Part shown: positions 1 to 10,992 of the stretch, one piece after another
Numbering within the stretch: position 1 is the stretch's first letter
How the letters are laid out: the number at the start of each line of letters is the position of its first letter
Source of the DNA: Eublepharis macularius
Taxonomy: Eukaryota; Chordata; Lepidosauria; Squamata; Eublepharidae
Length of the DNA stretch: 64,000 nt
Assembly (NCBI RefSeq): GCF_028583425.1
Contig: NC_072798.1
Location: 11,100,501 to 11,164,500 of the forward strand
Direction of reading: 5' to 3'
Notes under the pieces: model-generated
The model's input: only the letters and a program-made list of their open reading frames with translations
What the model was told of the DNA's origin: nothing
Databases searched by the model: none
Program-made: the position numbers and the translations under genes

Positions 1-1370
1 TGCCCGGATTTAAATAGGGTGCCTGGAAAAAACGTGTCCATTCGACTCACATTCTGCTCACCGATCATAAACAGGGGAGCCAAATTTTCATCAAGCCATT
101 CCAGCTTACTAACACGTTACTTCCTGTGTATTCAGACTACACAGTGCAGTGCAATTGTAAGCATTTCACACATGCTCACACAGCTTAATGGGAGTCCTAT
201 TTTCCCCTGCTGACACAAACAAATGTGTTGTCTGTGACTTCTTTGTCCATATTAACTGTGCCAGCCAAGCCTGAAACTGGACACCGGGAAACAGGATGGT
301 AGACTATGTGGACCATCGGTCTGATACATAAGGGCTCTTCTTCTGTAATGATACCTAGGCCAGTAGAAGATAGCTACACTAGGCAAGCCGCTGCAGCTGC
401 ACCCATCTGGAGGCTCAGGGTGCAAGTCCATCCCTCCTCCGAAGCAGTGTCCCATCTCAGCAGACAGGCTAGTCTCCCCCATCAGGCTGCACTGAAATTT
501 ACCAATCTGCAGGCCTACAGTGATGGACTACATGTGCCTTTTGCGTGTCAGACAGTGCTAAAGTTGACATTTAGAGCCTGGAATGAAAGTCATTTATTTA
601 CTCAGACTTTTGCCTGAAGGATACCAATGGGCTGAGCAGAGTCCTTAATAAGGAAGGAGGATGAAAAAGAGTTCACTTCTTGACATTTGTCAACTTGCTT
701 GGAACCATTGTTTTCCTGTCTCCTCAGCTGGGTGTCCCGAGATTTGTTGGATGGTTGCTTTTCTCCCATACATAAAACGAAAGAGACAGAATGATTCTCT
801 GCATTGTTAGAAGCCGGCAGGGGTATAACAACAGTCCTCAACTCATGCCGGAGAAAGCCCTGATCCGAGAGAGCCCTGTCCTGTCTGAATCTCCCAAGCC
901 CTGCAGATATTTCTGTGCTTGCAAATCAGGACGTGTGGTATTCTGAATCGAGTAAAATTGGGTCAGCAATTGACAGCTTGACAAAATGACATACATTTTG
1001 AAAGTTATTATTTGCCCATGCTGCAAAGAACATTTGCTCATTAAGAGTGTGGCTGTTGTGGTTGAACATGGGAAGATGAATCCTTCTCTGAGGAGGGGAA
1101 TAACCTCCCCAAATACCTGTCCTGACAGACCCCTCCTGAAAGGCAGATCCCTCAGGTGTCCCTCAAATGGAAACTGACCCAGTACTGGCCCCAGGCCCTG
1201 AGCCAGCAGGGCCCTCAAGCTTGGAGACAACCACAAGATTCGCTTTATTCTCTCTCACATTCCTCTTTCCCAGTGTATTTTGTTAAATTACGGCCCTTGG
1301 GCCGTCTCTGTATGAGTGTGGTGCTCCACCTCTTGTGATAGCCATTTTGTGGCTGGCTCCTCCTGTCACA
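1..1370. other. Repeat-poor stretch, no gene recognised
   Basis: No recognisable exon, RNA gene or interspersed repeat. The open frames here (up to about 130 codons) lack domain signatures and have no flanking splice pattern I can support. Probably intergenic or intronic. Confidence 0.5.
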
Positions 1371-1699
1371 GTAGCCATTTTGATGTAGTGGTTAAGAGCA
1401 GCAGGACTCTAATCTGGAGAGTCAGGTTTGATTCCCCACTAGAGGTGGGCACGAACGGCAATACAAACAAACAAAAAAAGCCACAAACAGGCCAATCAGC
1501 TGTTCATGAGCAAGCTGTTCACAAGGCCCTGTTCCTGGCGAACATGTGTGTGTTCCAAGCCCTGTCCGTGGTGTTCATCAGCCATTCGTCAAGCCAGACA
1601 GTCTGGCGCCTTTCAATCAATTCCCTTGGCAACAGTAGGCATGGACTTTCTGAACTCTATCTGAACTCCTGTTGCCCTGGAAACCCCAGTCTAAGCCCA

Positions 1700-1962
1700 G
1701 GGACACTTCACCCCCAACTCAGCTGCTTGTCAGGGAAAACCCTGATAAGGGATGATTGCAGTCTGCTGGGGTTTAAATCTCCCTCTTCCTGCTGCTGAGC
1801 AGCGCAGGAAGAGGGACATTTAAATCCCCCACTCAGCTGCTTGTCAGGAAAACCCCTAACAAACGGCTGAGTGCAGCCTGCCAGGGTGAAATGCCCTTCT
1901 CCCTGCTGCTGCACAGCAGCAGGGAGAGGGGCACTTCACCCCCAACTCAGCCGCTTGTCAGG
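1700..1962. repeat. 114-bp tandem repeat inside the hAT-like element
   Basis: The phrase 'CTCAGCTGCTTGTCAGG' recurs at 1718, 1832 and, with one change, 1946, giving a period of 114 bp. Each unit has a hairpin-forming core such as 'CCCTGCTGCTGCACAGCAG'. About 2.3 units are present. Confidence 0.75.
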
Positions 1963-1967
1963 GGTTT

Positions 1968-2400
1968 CCTGACATAGTTGCCCCCTCTCCCTCCAGCTGG
2001 CTGGAAGGAGGGAGACTTTGAAGAGAAGGAGGTTCCTCACACCGATTTGCAAACGCCATGGGGAACCTTCTTCCCTTCAGTGTCTCCCCCCCCACTCCCT
2101 CCAGCCCGCTCAAAGGAGGGGGACTTTGAAGGGAAGGAGGTTCCCCACTCCACTTTGGCATGGGAAACCTTCTTCCCTTCAGAGTCTCCCCCTGCTCCCT
2201 CCAGCCAGCTGGAAGGAGGGGGCCTTTGAAGGGAAGGAGCTTCCCCATGCTGTTTGCAAACAACACGGGGAAACTTCTTCCCTTCAGAGTCTCCCCTCCC
2301 TCCAGCTGGTTGGAAGGAGGTTGACTTTGAAGGTTCCCCCCACCATTTGCAAACGGCACAGGGAACTTTCTTCCCTTCCAAGTCTCCCCCTCCCTCCCAC
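1968..2400. repeat. About 100-bp tandem repeat (4 units) inside the hAT-like element
   Basis: The phrase 'TTCCCTTC' followed by an 'AGTCTCCCC'-like block recurs at 2071, 2173, 2278 and 2371, with spacings of 102, 105 and 93 bp. The repeat is G+C-rich and purine/pyrimidine-skewed. It produces several overlapping artefactual reading frames. Confidence 0.75.
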
Positions 2401-2719
2401 GAACAGCCAACCATGAATATGTTCATGAACAGGGTCATGTTCATGGTTGTTCGTGATTCCCTGTTCGTGGATGGCAACGAACATCGTGTTTGGGTTTTTT
2501 TTCTGTTCGTGCCTATCTCTATTCCTCACTCCTCTGCTTGAAGCCAGCTGGGTGACCTTGGGTCAGTCACAACTCCTCCAGAGCTCTCTCAGCCCCACCC
2601 TCCTCACAGGGTGATTGTTATGGGGATAATAATGACATACTTTGTAAACCACTCTGAGTGGGTGTTAAATTGTCTTGAAGGGTGGTATATAAATCGATTG
2701 TTGTTGTTATTATTATTTG

Positions 2720-3556
2720 TGGCTGTACCTACCGTCCTATGTCAGAATTGCAAAGGTGCCTACAGGGTCAAAAGTTTGGCGAACACTGAAGTAGGGGCAC
2801 ATTGTGGTGGCGTCTTTTGCCCATCACCAAACTAGAGACAGAAGAAAGATAATAAAGTAGTGTATTTGACAACAGAAGCTCCCAGCAGATTAGAGCCCTG
2901 ATCAGCAACATCTTTGCAGGCCACTTTAGAGAGTGGGTGGGTCGACCATGCAGCCCATCAACTGCCAGCCCTTCCCAGTACAGTCCTCCAGGAATAACTA
3001 GAGCTGTAAGGCCTATTTTTCAGCAGCCCTTATCTTTCCTATCTGATGTCACTTGAGTAAATGCATCCCCTATTCAATCAGGGCACTACACTGCACTTCA
3101 ATTCCATCCATCTTCTCAAATCGTTCTCTAACAGTTGATAAATGGAGAGAAGGTATGTTCATCTCCAGCGAGAGCTTTCCCAAAATCCATTCTTAGGCCC
3201 GTAACACATTCTTTTCCTAGCATGCAAGAAAGGTTGATTACAAGCCGATTTACACACACAGTATCAGATTAACATTTTCCTGTAATAAACGGTCAGGGAA
3301 CCCCAAAATAGAAATGGCATTAAACATCCTTCATTCACCATGGAAACCTTTATCAGTCTGAACCTGGATGGTTCATCATTGCACATTATGTCTCTCTAAA
3401 GTCCTGATTTCATCAGACGGAATTGCTTCATGAGGACAACGAGAAGTCAAAATGGATGATTTTGCTCGACAAAGGAGGGAAGAAATAAAACCAAACGATC
3501 CAAGTTTTCCCTTCGTTTAGTCTTCTAGCTGTAAGGTAGAGCAGTCTTGAAGCAGA
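2720..3556. other. Repeat-poor stretch
   Basis: No gene or known repeat recognised. The part from about 3290 to 3480 is balanced in composition and repeat-free. Confidence 0.45.
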
Positions 3557-3679
3557 GAGCCAAGCTACAAGTGACGAATTACACTTCCCTGGCAAGTGAA
3601 CAGACTCACGTGTATTCCCCCCTGTTCACTTGCCATTCACTTGCGCTCCACTTGTAATTCGTCACTTGTAGCTTGGCTC
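3557..3679. mobile_element. Palindromic non-autonomous element (AAGCTACAAGTGAC family)
   Basis: The 123-bp sequence begins 'GAGCCAAGCTACAAGTGACG' and ends with its reverse complement. The arms also pair internally ('CTTCCCTGGCAAGTGAACAG' region). Flanks are AGA on both sides, a possible 3-bp duplication. No coding capacity. Related to the elements at 15159, 18517, 49995, 57307 and 57428. Confidence 0.7.
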
Positions 3680-4316
3680 AGAGAGGCTTAACCATGGGAT
3701 CCAACTGTCTTAATCTAGCAGCTTGCCAAAGGAGTGGACTGCTGGCTGCTATCTACTGAGCTTCAGCTCTTCCACTCCAGATGACCAGATGGTGACATTG
3801 CCAGAGAAGAAGTTATATGACACAAGAAACCTACAGAGTTCCACCCTCTCCTATACATTTGCAGGCTCTGCCTTGGCTCTTCGTTCTGAGTGATACTTTG
3901 ATAAGGCATTGGCTGAGCTCTGACTCAATCCTGTCCTCCAGACCTACTATTAGTATTAAAGTCTCTTAATGCTGCATATTAGAAGAGGTTAGTTCAATTT
4001 ACTCTGATGATACAGGTGGAACAATGATAGTTGCTTTGATTCCAGCTGCAGCCTGCCATATTCTTCTAAAAGTTCAAAAAGAGAGCATCAGGGAAATGGA
4101 CAATTCTTTTTCTTTATTTCCATCATCTAATAACCAGAGATACACTGCTGCTGAAAATGGGGTCTCCATTTAGCTAGGTAATAGAGGCATATACTCAATG
4201 GAGGGCTGTGACCTTGGAAGTTAGCATGATATTCCTTTATTTGATGTTAAGACGCAGATGGATAATGGAACTCTCACTTCAATTTAAGGGCCTGTCTAGA
4301 TCTGTTCAGAAATAGG
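3680..4316. other. Repeat-poor stretch
   Basis: Nothing recognisable as gene or repeat. Confidence 0.4.
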
Positions 4317-4341
4317 TAGGTTGTTACCCAAATTATACCAG

Positions 4342-5990
4342 AAAAGAGGGTTTAACTCTCCCGGGAAATGTAATCAACAATAACAATAAATAACATGAAA
4401 TCTTTGTAATTACAAGTGACAAAAGTGTAATAAATAGTGACCGGTTCGCTAAAGATCAGTCTGGTGGTGTTGATTTCAATTGAACTGTTTAAGCAACCTT
4501 TGAGAAAGCACAGCGAAACAGGCGGCGCTAGCAGTCTGTTGGGCAGAGCTAGTACTGACAGTGTCCCCCAGGCTGGTTTGAAACCTGTGAGACAGATTGT
4601 TACATTGATAAAATGGAGCACAGTGGGACATGTATTTACCTGGTGCCCATTCGGACCCTGCGGTGGAGACCCAGTTTGATGTAGTGGTTAAGAGTGCCGG
4701 ACTCCAATCTGAAGAACTGGGTTTGATTCCCCACTTCTCACTTGAAGCTAGCTGGGTGACCTTGGGTAAGTCACAGCTCTCTCACAGCTCTCTCAGCCCC
4801 ACCCACCTCACAGGGTGTTTGTTACTGTGACGATAATAATGATGGATATAGATTTGGAGTTTTTTTATATACTTATTTTTATATACTAAACCTATGCTTT
4901 TTCAGTATTACATGCTTTGCACTTTTTCTATGCTCAGGAACCAAAGTAGTACTTGTAATGTAACCTGTAAGAATTTGACACTTGAAACAAGAAGACTTGA
5001 AACTCTGTAAGAACTGATATACTGCTTTTAGGGCTGCACTTATATTATATGTTATATTATTCTATAGATTCCAATAGAAATCAGTACCAGAGAGCCTTTT
5101 GTAGAAAACTGGTTTGACGCAGCAAGCTGGTTTTGGCCACCTGTGGTATTATCTTCCTTAAAGCTGAGAAGAAACTGGGGAAAAGGAATAGGAAAACATC
5201 CCTTCCTATCCACCAGATTGAGACTCATTGGCGTCCTTGAAAGTATTATGCCAAGAAGAAAGTAGGTAAAAGGTTAGACAGTGTCCTTCCAAAATGAGGG
5301 CAGAGAAGAAAAATAAAACTGTGAAGACTGGAATTCCCCCAAATAGAGGGGCCAGCCCAGAATTGCATCTTCAAATCAGAACTGACCCTAGATATGTTAC
5401 GAGCCAATAAGATATCAAATATTAGAATATTGTAATATTGTTATGATTATCTGAAAGTATTAATTGCCTGTGTTTCTATTGTAATTTTGATGAGCTCCGG
5501 ACACAAGGAGACCACCTACTCCTGTGAAAAAGGGTCTCCTCCATTGTTTAAATTAAACAATCATATATTGCTTCATTCTACAGGACTCCGTGGTGTGTGT
5601 GTCTCTTATTGTGATTGGCGAGAGGGACACCTAAGGCACAAATTTGTGCATAACAATAATGACATACTTTGTAAACCACTCTGAGTGGGTGTTAAGTTAT
5701 CCTGAAGGGCGGTATATAAATCAAATGTTGTTGTTGTTGTTGTTTCTTCTGGACCTGCAAAGGAGAAAGCATTAATAAGATGGGAATTGATAGAATGCTG
5801 TAGAGTGTCTTTAGCAATACCATTAGGAAACGAGTGTGTATTTATTGCATTATCTATTGGATCATCTATTTATTCCTACTTATTGCACTGTATGCACTGT
5901 TGCACTTTGGTCACTTGTGTTTACAAAGATTTAATGTAATTGATTGTTATTGTTGATTACATTCCCCGGGAGGGTTAAACCCTCTTTTCT
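4342..5990. mobile_element. Long foldback element of unknown class
   Basis: Arms of about 90-100 bp at 4342-4440 and 5905-5990 are inverted copies, with a perfect 16-bp outer part 'GAAAAGAGGGTTTAAC'. Near-identical direct repeats flank or partly flank it: 'GGTTGTTACCCAAATTATA' near 4318 and 'GGTTGGTTACCCAAATTATG' near 6027. The interior holds a split SINE (4671-4848 and 5650-5742). No open frame resembles a transposase. Exact ends are uncertain because the right arm is followed by about 35 bp before the direct repeat. Confidence 0.55.
4671..5742 (+). mobile_element. tRNA-derived SINE (GTT-tailed), split in two
   Basis: The 5' part at 4671-4848 ('TTTGATGTAGTGGTTAAGAG' to 'GATAATAATGATG') and the 3' part at 5650-5742 ('AATAATGACATACTTTG' to the GTT tail) make one complete copy. 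About 0.8 kb of AT-rich DNA of unknown origin separates the halves. It lies wholly inside the foldback 4342-5990. Confidence 0.7.
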
Positions 5991-6059
5991 GGTGGACTTA
6001 TTCCCAAGGGAGCCTCATTTTGGTTGGTTACCCAAATTATGCCAGGGTAGGCTTATGAA

Positions 6060-6894
6060 GAGCGTCATCCTTATGTGTTAATCCAGAACACATGTTGCGG
6101 GATAAGGATCATTTGAGTTCTGCATATACACTTCCCCGTCTGATGTAATAAGTCTCCTAGGGAAGGAGAGATAGGCAGATGCTTAACCAGAATGTAATTT
6201 TATTGACCTAATCAAGATGCAGAATAACAAGGGAAGTAAAAGTATAATGATACAAGACAGTGAGACTGAAATGCTGCTATACAGTAGCAATTTAGTTCTG
6301 GCAATCCAATAAAGAAACCATTGGATTGTACCCAGTTCTAGTGTATTGCTGTAAGCCAAGACCCAATTAAAGATACTTTTAATCCAAATTGTGTTCCCCC
6401 CATGTGGCTATTCCAGACAAATCAACCCAGAGAGAAGAAACAGGTCTGCGGTTGCCCGCAAAGGGAAGAAAAGATGCAAAAGGAATCAGAGTGGAAGAGT
6501 TTTCAGGATAGGAAAGGAAGGAATCCCTAGTCAATTGGGGATGCTATAGGGGAAGACTGGTTGGCTGTAAGGCCGGCCAGCTGAATCAGGGAAGGGAGAA
6601 GCTAACGGAGGGGTAGCGGGTAGAAAAGTGTGATGATCAATTCAGGACAGAAAGCAGAACCGGGGGAGGGGGGAAAGCATACTCTTCCTGTCTTGATGAG
6701 GATGTCCTGAGATTTCAGTGCCTGTAGAGCTGAAAGAAGCTTGGTAGCAGAACCAACTACAAAGCTGGAAGACCTGCACCTGGATTCACCTGGGCACAAA
6801 CCAGGGAAGCAATGCCATTAGCCATAATCAGTGCTGCCTATTGGTAAAATTTAGGCAGAACTGTGATTGATGAAGCTTAAGGACCCAAGACCCC
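6060..6894. other. Repeat-poor stretch
   Basis: No gene or familiar repeat recognised. Confidence 0.4.
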
Positions 6895-7384
6895 TGTCAT
6901 GTATGTCTGCCTGCAGTACATGCCAGGAGTATGTTATGTGCAACCTATTGATCCTCTGACACTATGGAGAGTTCAGAGTACCGTTCAATGCCTGTTATTT
7001 GGAAGTTCAGTGTGTTATCTCTGCTTTCAAGTTAAACACTTTCACTTTTGTAGCCAACGGCCTTGAGGTCAGATGCAGCTAGTCTGAATTGTATCTTCCC
7101 TGAGAATGGGGATGATTTCATTTCCAATTTGCTATTGCTGCCTATCGTAGTCTAAACTCTGATACTTTTTCTCTCTGGCATTCGTGCCAGAATTTCAATG
7201 GGCTACTAAACTGGGGCGGGACATTACCCTATAACTAACCAGGCTTTCCCTCAAAACGTTACTTCTGCTAATTCTACTGTCTGAGCACCTTGAACCTGAT
7301 AGATCTCTAATAAAAGTTAATTCAACCAAAGCACCTGTGTGATTGCTGTGAAGAACTTGGGGATTTACTAGCCAAGGACTGACA
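6895..7384 (+). mobile_element. Solo LTR of a retrovirus-like element
   Basis: The 490-bp unit starts TGTCATGTATG and ends CTGACA, with the TG...CA form expected of an LTR. A polyadenylation signal lies in 'CTCTAATAAAAGTT' near 7306, about 75 bp before the end. Two further copies are at 46262-46774 (same strand) and 47039-47537 (opposite strand). Flanks ACCCC and ACCTA match in only three of five positions. No internal retroviral coding region adjoins it. Whether the parent was an ERV or another LTR retrotransposon cannot be settled here. Confidence 0.7.
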
Positions 7385-7445
7385 ACCTAATTGATGAAAG
7401 TGTCAAAATCTGAGTTGTCATTAGCTAATTCACCCTCCGTTTGAT

Positions 7446-7532
7446 CAAGATGAGTAGCCGTGTTAGTCTGTTTGTAGCAGTAGAAAAAGAGCGAGAGTCC
7501 AGTAGCAACGATAAGACTAACAAAATATCTCT
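7446..7532 (+). repeat. Fragment of the 'TAGTAGCACC / AGACTAAC' palindromic repeat
   Basis: 'GTAGCCGTGTTAGTCTG' followed by 'AGAGTCCAGTAGCAACGATA' and 'AGACTAACAAAATAT' is the outer arm of the family whose clearest copy is at 48941-49158. Truncated. Confidence 0.55.
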
Positions 7533-7855
7533 ATGTGCTTACAAATGTGCACATGTAGGGCATGTTCCTGCTGATCATTGTCATGCATGCAACAGGGCAA
7601 TTTTCACCTCTAGCTCCCCTTTCATCCTGTTCTTGGGGGGGGGGAGCTTTCCCTCCGAGATTTTCAGCAGGATTCAAACCCAAGTCTCCTCCATCTGATC
7701 AGGAATGCTGAAAAAAGCCTATTGTGTACATGTGTTTGGGACTCGCTGAAGAAGAGTGCATCTGAGGACACACTAAGCAGACATAATCCTGCCACCATCT
7801 TTGCACATACAGTAGATGCAGCTTTGCATTTCAGAACATGGCCGTCGTGATCTCA

Positions 7856-8092
7856 GCCAGTTTGGTGTAGTGGTTAAGAGCAGCAGAACTCTAATTTGAA
7901 GAACCGGATTTGATTTCCCACTCCTCGGCTTGAAGCCAGCTGGGTGACCTTGGATCAGTCGCAGCTCTTTCAGAGTTCTCTCAGTCCCACCCACCTCACA
8001 GGGTGTTTGTTGTGGGGATAATAATGACATATTTTGTAAACCGCTCTGAGTTGTGCTGAAGGGCAGCGTATAAATCGAATGTTGTTGTTATT
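7856..8092 (+). mobile_element. tRNA-derived SINE (GTT-tailed), full length
   Basis: The copy runs from 'AGCCAGTTTGGTGTAGTGG' to 'TATAAATCGAATGTTGTTG'. Its B box reads 'GGATTTGATTTCC'. A small deletion removes 'GGGTGTTAAGT' from the 3' domain. Confidence 0.85.
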
Positions 8093-8660
8093 CTGTCTCC
8101 TTTGCCCGATTAGGGCACCTGTCCCTGCCGAGTCCTTTTCTACCAGTTCTAAAGATGCAAGAGAGGATTCCAAGTTCCAGACTCTTTGCTGAAACCCTAA
8201 ACTCACGATACAAAAATATAAAGAAAACTGAAAGTGTAAACATATTCAGAGTAAGGAGATGTGCAGATGTCTGCAGCAGGCAGGGGAAAAGCACAGTATG
8301 TCCATGCTAATCCAGTGCTGTTTAATGAGGTTTTCAGCACCTTTTCTATCCAAAGCTGCTTAAAATACACTCAGGGTACATCTGCTCTTGATTTTGAAGG
8401 CCCCTTTCCCCCTTTTTTAAAGGTTATCTTCCGTCGTCTTCAGTGGCATTTTTTTTTTTAAAAAAATAGATTCCTTGGCACCGACACAAGTTTCTCAGCT
8501 GTTTGACTTCAGTTCTGAAAATGAATTTATTCTGAAAAGTGCAAGGAAGCAACAGTATATTTTCCACAGTATTGGAAAGCCAGCGTGTTCACGCCACTAA
8601 ATGCACCACGCTGTCTGTCTGCGTCTGTGCATGTGTCTAGCCCAGCCCAGCCCAGCTATT
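8093..8660. other. Repeat-poor stretch with a short poly(T)-poly(A) run
   Basis: No gene recognised. A homopolymer junction of about 10 T then 10 A lies at 8450-8467. Short 'CAGCC' iterations are at 8639-8655. Confidence 0.4.
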
Positions 8661-8667
8661 CAACTTG

Positions 8668-9625
8668 AGCTACAATTAAAAAAAAAATTATTGGAAGTTT
8701 ATAATAATCAACAAACAAAAGACAATAAACATGAAGAGTGATAAAACAATTAGGTAACAATTTTGTTTGCAGCTTTTTCCTATATAAATAAGTATTACGA
8801 AGTAATGCATTAAGAGACAAAAAATATAGTTAAATTAAATTAGAGACCTTCTTACAGATCTTATATTTCAAGAATGTTTTGATACATGTGATTTGGAGGA
8901 TGTAGTTCTATATATATAATCTATATAATCCAGGAATGGCCACCATTTTTCATAAAAGTGCGTTTAAGATGTAGGCGTAGAGTGCTGATGTAAAGTATCT
9001 GTTATTTTTTCCATCATAAGTTGATCCCACACTTTAGACAACCAGTGATGTACTGAAGGGGATATTGATTTATTCCAGAAGGAGGTTATTAATGATTTTG
9101 CTACTGCTAATCAACTATTGATTAGGTCTTGTCTTAAAGGTGTTGTTGTTGTCGTTACCAAAAGGGTCTCCCCAAAAATTTTTAAACTGTGTACAAAATC
9201 CAATAGTGTCTGCTTACTGCTAAATCACTTCCTCTAACCTCATATATGAATCACAGCCACTTAGCAAAAACTATTTTATCTCTCACAATGAATACTTTAA
9301 CCAATATAGTCTACTTAAACCAATATCCAGTCAATGAATAAAGAACTGCATGTGGAATTACATATGTACAAATCAATACAGAACAATGTCTCTCTGTCTA
9401 AGTCCACAAGTAGTCTATAATACGTTCTACTACTAATCAGCTATTGATTAGGTCTTGTCTTAAAGGTGGTGTTATCTTGCCATAAGTTTAAGAATACTAT
9501 AAGAGGATCTAACGGTACATCATAGCTTGTTATTTGCTTTATTAGTTTCAAAATCTCTTCCCAAAATATTTTGATTTGGGGGCATTGCCACCATACGTGA
9601 GTAAAGGTTCCCTCAAGCTACAATT
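8668..9625 (-). pseudogene. L1 LINE 3' fragment, ORF2 C-terminus and 3' UTR, interrupted
   Basis: On the minus strand from about 9605 the frame reads GTFTHVWWQCPQIKIFWEEI, a recognisable L1 ORF2 C-terminal motif, followed by further L1-like sequence (KSLITSFWNKSISPS) after an interruption. 'AGCTACAATT' at 8668-8677 and 9616-9625 is a likely target-site duplication. The element is 5' truncated. It is broken by 284 bp at 9143-9426, flanked by 42-bp direct copies (9101-9142 and 9427-9468). Stops and truncation make it inactive. Confidence 0.75.
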
Positions 9626-9706
9626 GAAAACCAGAATGTATCAACTGTTGCATAACTGAATGCATGAAACTGTCTTACATTGAATCAGACGAATGGTCCA
9701 TTGACT

Positions 9707-9898
9707 GGCCTGGGGAAAATTGCTTCCTGACCCCAAAGTGGTGATTGGCATTTCTCTGGACAAGTAAGAAAGGGCCACAAGAACTAAGCACAGATGTAAC
9801 CCTTCCTACCCTCATTCTCATGATCTGCCTGGGTTCACAAAATCAGCATTGCTGTCAGATGGCCATCTAGCTTCTGCTTTAAAACCTTCAAAGAAGGA
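9707..9898 (-). mobile_element. CR1 LINE 3' fragment
   Basis: The minus strand reads 'GCCATCTGACAGCAATGCTG', 'GGAAGGGTTACAT' and 'CACTTTGGGGTCAGGAAGC'. The same order appears on the plus strand in the longer CR1 end at 56240-56828. It is flanked on both sides by pieces of tRNA-Ala-like SINE (9646-9706 and 9899 onward), so it may be nested. Confidence 0.7.
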
Positions 9899-10350
9899 CA
9901 GCCAGAGCATATCAACTGTTGCATAACTGAATGCACGAAGAGGCCTTACATTGAATCAGATCAATGGTCCATAGAGGTCAGTCTAGTCTGACTGGAGGAG
10001 GCTCTTCGGGGGTTCAGGTCAACAGCTTTCACATCACTTATTACCTAGGGTTGCCAACCTCCAGCTGGGGACTAAACATCTCTTGATCCCCAGACTACAG
10101 AGATCAGTTCACCTGGAGAAAATGACTGCTTTGGAGGGTAGACTCTTTGGCGTTATATCCTGCTGAGGTCCCTCCCTTCTCTAAACCCAGTTCTTCCCAT
10201 GCTTCACCCCAAAATCTCCTAGAAGTTTCCAACCCTACTTATTGGCAATCCTACTTATTACCGGATCCTTTCTTAAAAACTGGAGGTGCTGGGGACTGAA
10301 CTTGAGACTGTCTGTGTCCAAAGAAGATGTTCTACCACTGAGCCATATCC
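9899..10350 (-). mobile_element. tRNA-Ala-like SINE, split by a small hAT-like insertion
   Basis: The reverse complement begins with a tRNA-Ala-like head ('GGCTCAGTGGTAGAACATC' region, 10290-10345) and ends with 'TGGACCATTGATCTGATTC'. 10045-10253 is foreign DNA with an 8-bp duplication. Other copies or fragments are at 18460-18920, 19480-19527, 30430-30597 and 43650-43803. Confidence 0.75.
10045..10253. mobile_element. Small hAT-like MITE (AGGGTTGCCA family)
   Basis: The 209-bp element begins 'CTAGGGTTGCCAACC' and ends 'TTGGCAATCCTA', an inverted pair. CTTATTAC at 10037-10044 and 10254-10261 is an exact 8-bp duplication fitting nTnnnnAn. It splits a tRNA-Ala-like SINE. Confidence 0.8.
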
Positions 10351-10775
10351 CCAACCAACCAAGTATGGCAGCGAGGGTTGCTACCCTCACTTACCTTCAA
10401 ATCAGAGGTGCTGATCTTTCCTTGGGTGTACATGCACTTTGTGTGTGCATGCTCCAAGAGCTTTCCACTGACATCTCTTCAATTTTAAAATGGAAATGGC
10501 GGGGGCTTAACGGGGACAGATCAGCTCTGAGCCTGTAAAATTGCTATGTTTTGGATTGATTTGGCTCCTCTGAGCTCCCATTGCTTCCAATTTAAACGGG
10601 AAGTGATGTTAGAGGAAGCTCCACAAGCATTCACATGCCATTTTGGCACATACTTCGGTGGCTCCAGTCAGCCTCCTGCCAGCCAGGTGAGCAGCAGAGG
10701 AGGTAGGTAGATGGGGTCAAAGGTTCCCCTGCCCCAAACAGGAGGCAAGCAACCCTAATCTTCCTACTAAAAGTT

Positions 10776-10992
10776 AGGGTTGCCAGCCTCCAAGTGGTGG
10801 CTGGAGATCTCCCAGAATTATAACTGATCTCCTGGCCATAGAGTTCACTTCCCCTGGAGAAAATGGCTGTTTTGGAAGAAGGATTCTATGGCATTATACC
10901 CTGCTGAGGTCCTTGCCTTCCCCAAACTACACCGTCCCCTGGACCTACCCCCTAAAACTCCAGGAATTTCCCAACCTGGAGCTAGCAACCCT
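10776..10992. mobile_element. Small hAT-like MITE (AGGGTTGCCA family)
   Basis: 'AGGGTTGCCAGCCTCC' to 'GAGCTAGCAACCCT', with the shared interior 'GGAGAAAATGGCTGTTTTGG' and 'GGCATTATACC'. Flanks do not give a clean duplication. No coding capacity. Confidence 0.75.

Larger units (their letters stand above)
1440..2521. mobile_element. Non-autonomous hAT-like DNA transposon (GGGCACGAAC family)
   Basis: Termini are inverted: 'TAGAGGTGGGCACGAAC' on the left and the complement of 'GTTCGTGCCTATCTCTA' on the right. An 8-bp target-site duplication with one mismatch (TTCCCCAC 1432-1439, TTCCTCAC 2522-2529) fits the hAT preference nTnnnnAn. No transposase is encoded. The interior is two minisatellites (1700-1960 and 1970-2400) flanked by subterminal arms rich in 'GTTCGTGA/TCACGAAC' words. 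Related copies lie at 11500-11729 and 62669-63386. The open frames inside come from the tandem repeats and are not genes. Confidence 0.8.
1372..2717 (+). mobile_element. tRNA-derived SINE (GTT-tailed family), split by a hAT-like insertion
   Basis: The head 'GTAGTGGTTAAGAGC' and B-box-like 'GGTTTGATTCCCCACT' end at 1439. The body resumes at 2522 with 'CCTCTGCTTGAAGCCAGC' and runs to 'GTATATAAATCGATTG' followed by a GTT/ATT tail. The 1.08 kb between the halves is a separate transposon. This is one of about 17 copies of the family in the window. The pol III promoter boxes lie in the first 70 bp. Its tail does not look like BovB, so a CR1- or L2-type LINE may have mobilised it; that is inference. 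Confidence 0.85.

Noticed and set aside
10270..10345. Possible tRNA-Ala gene on the minus strand
   Set aside because: Stem pairing is degraded, and the same head with a long SINE body recurs at 30430, 43650 and elsewhere.
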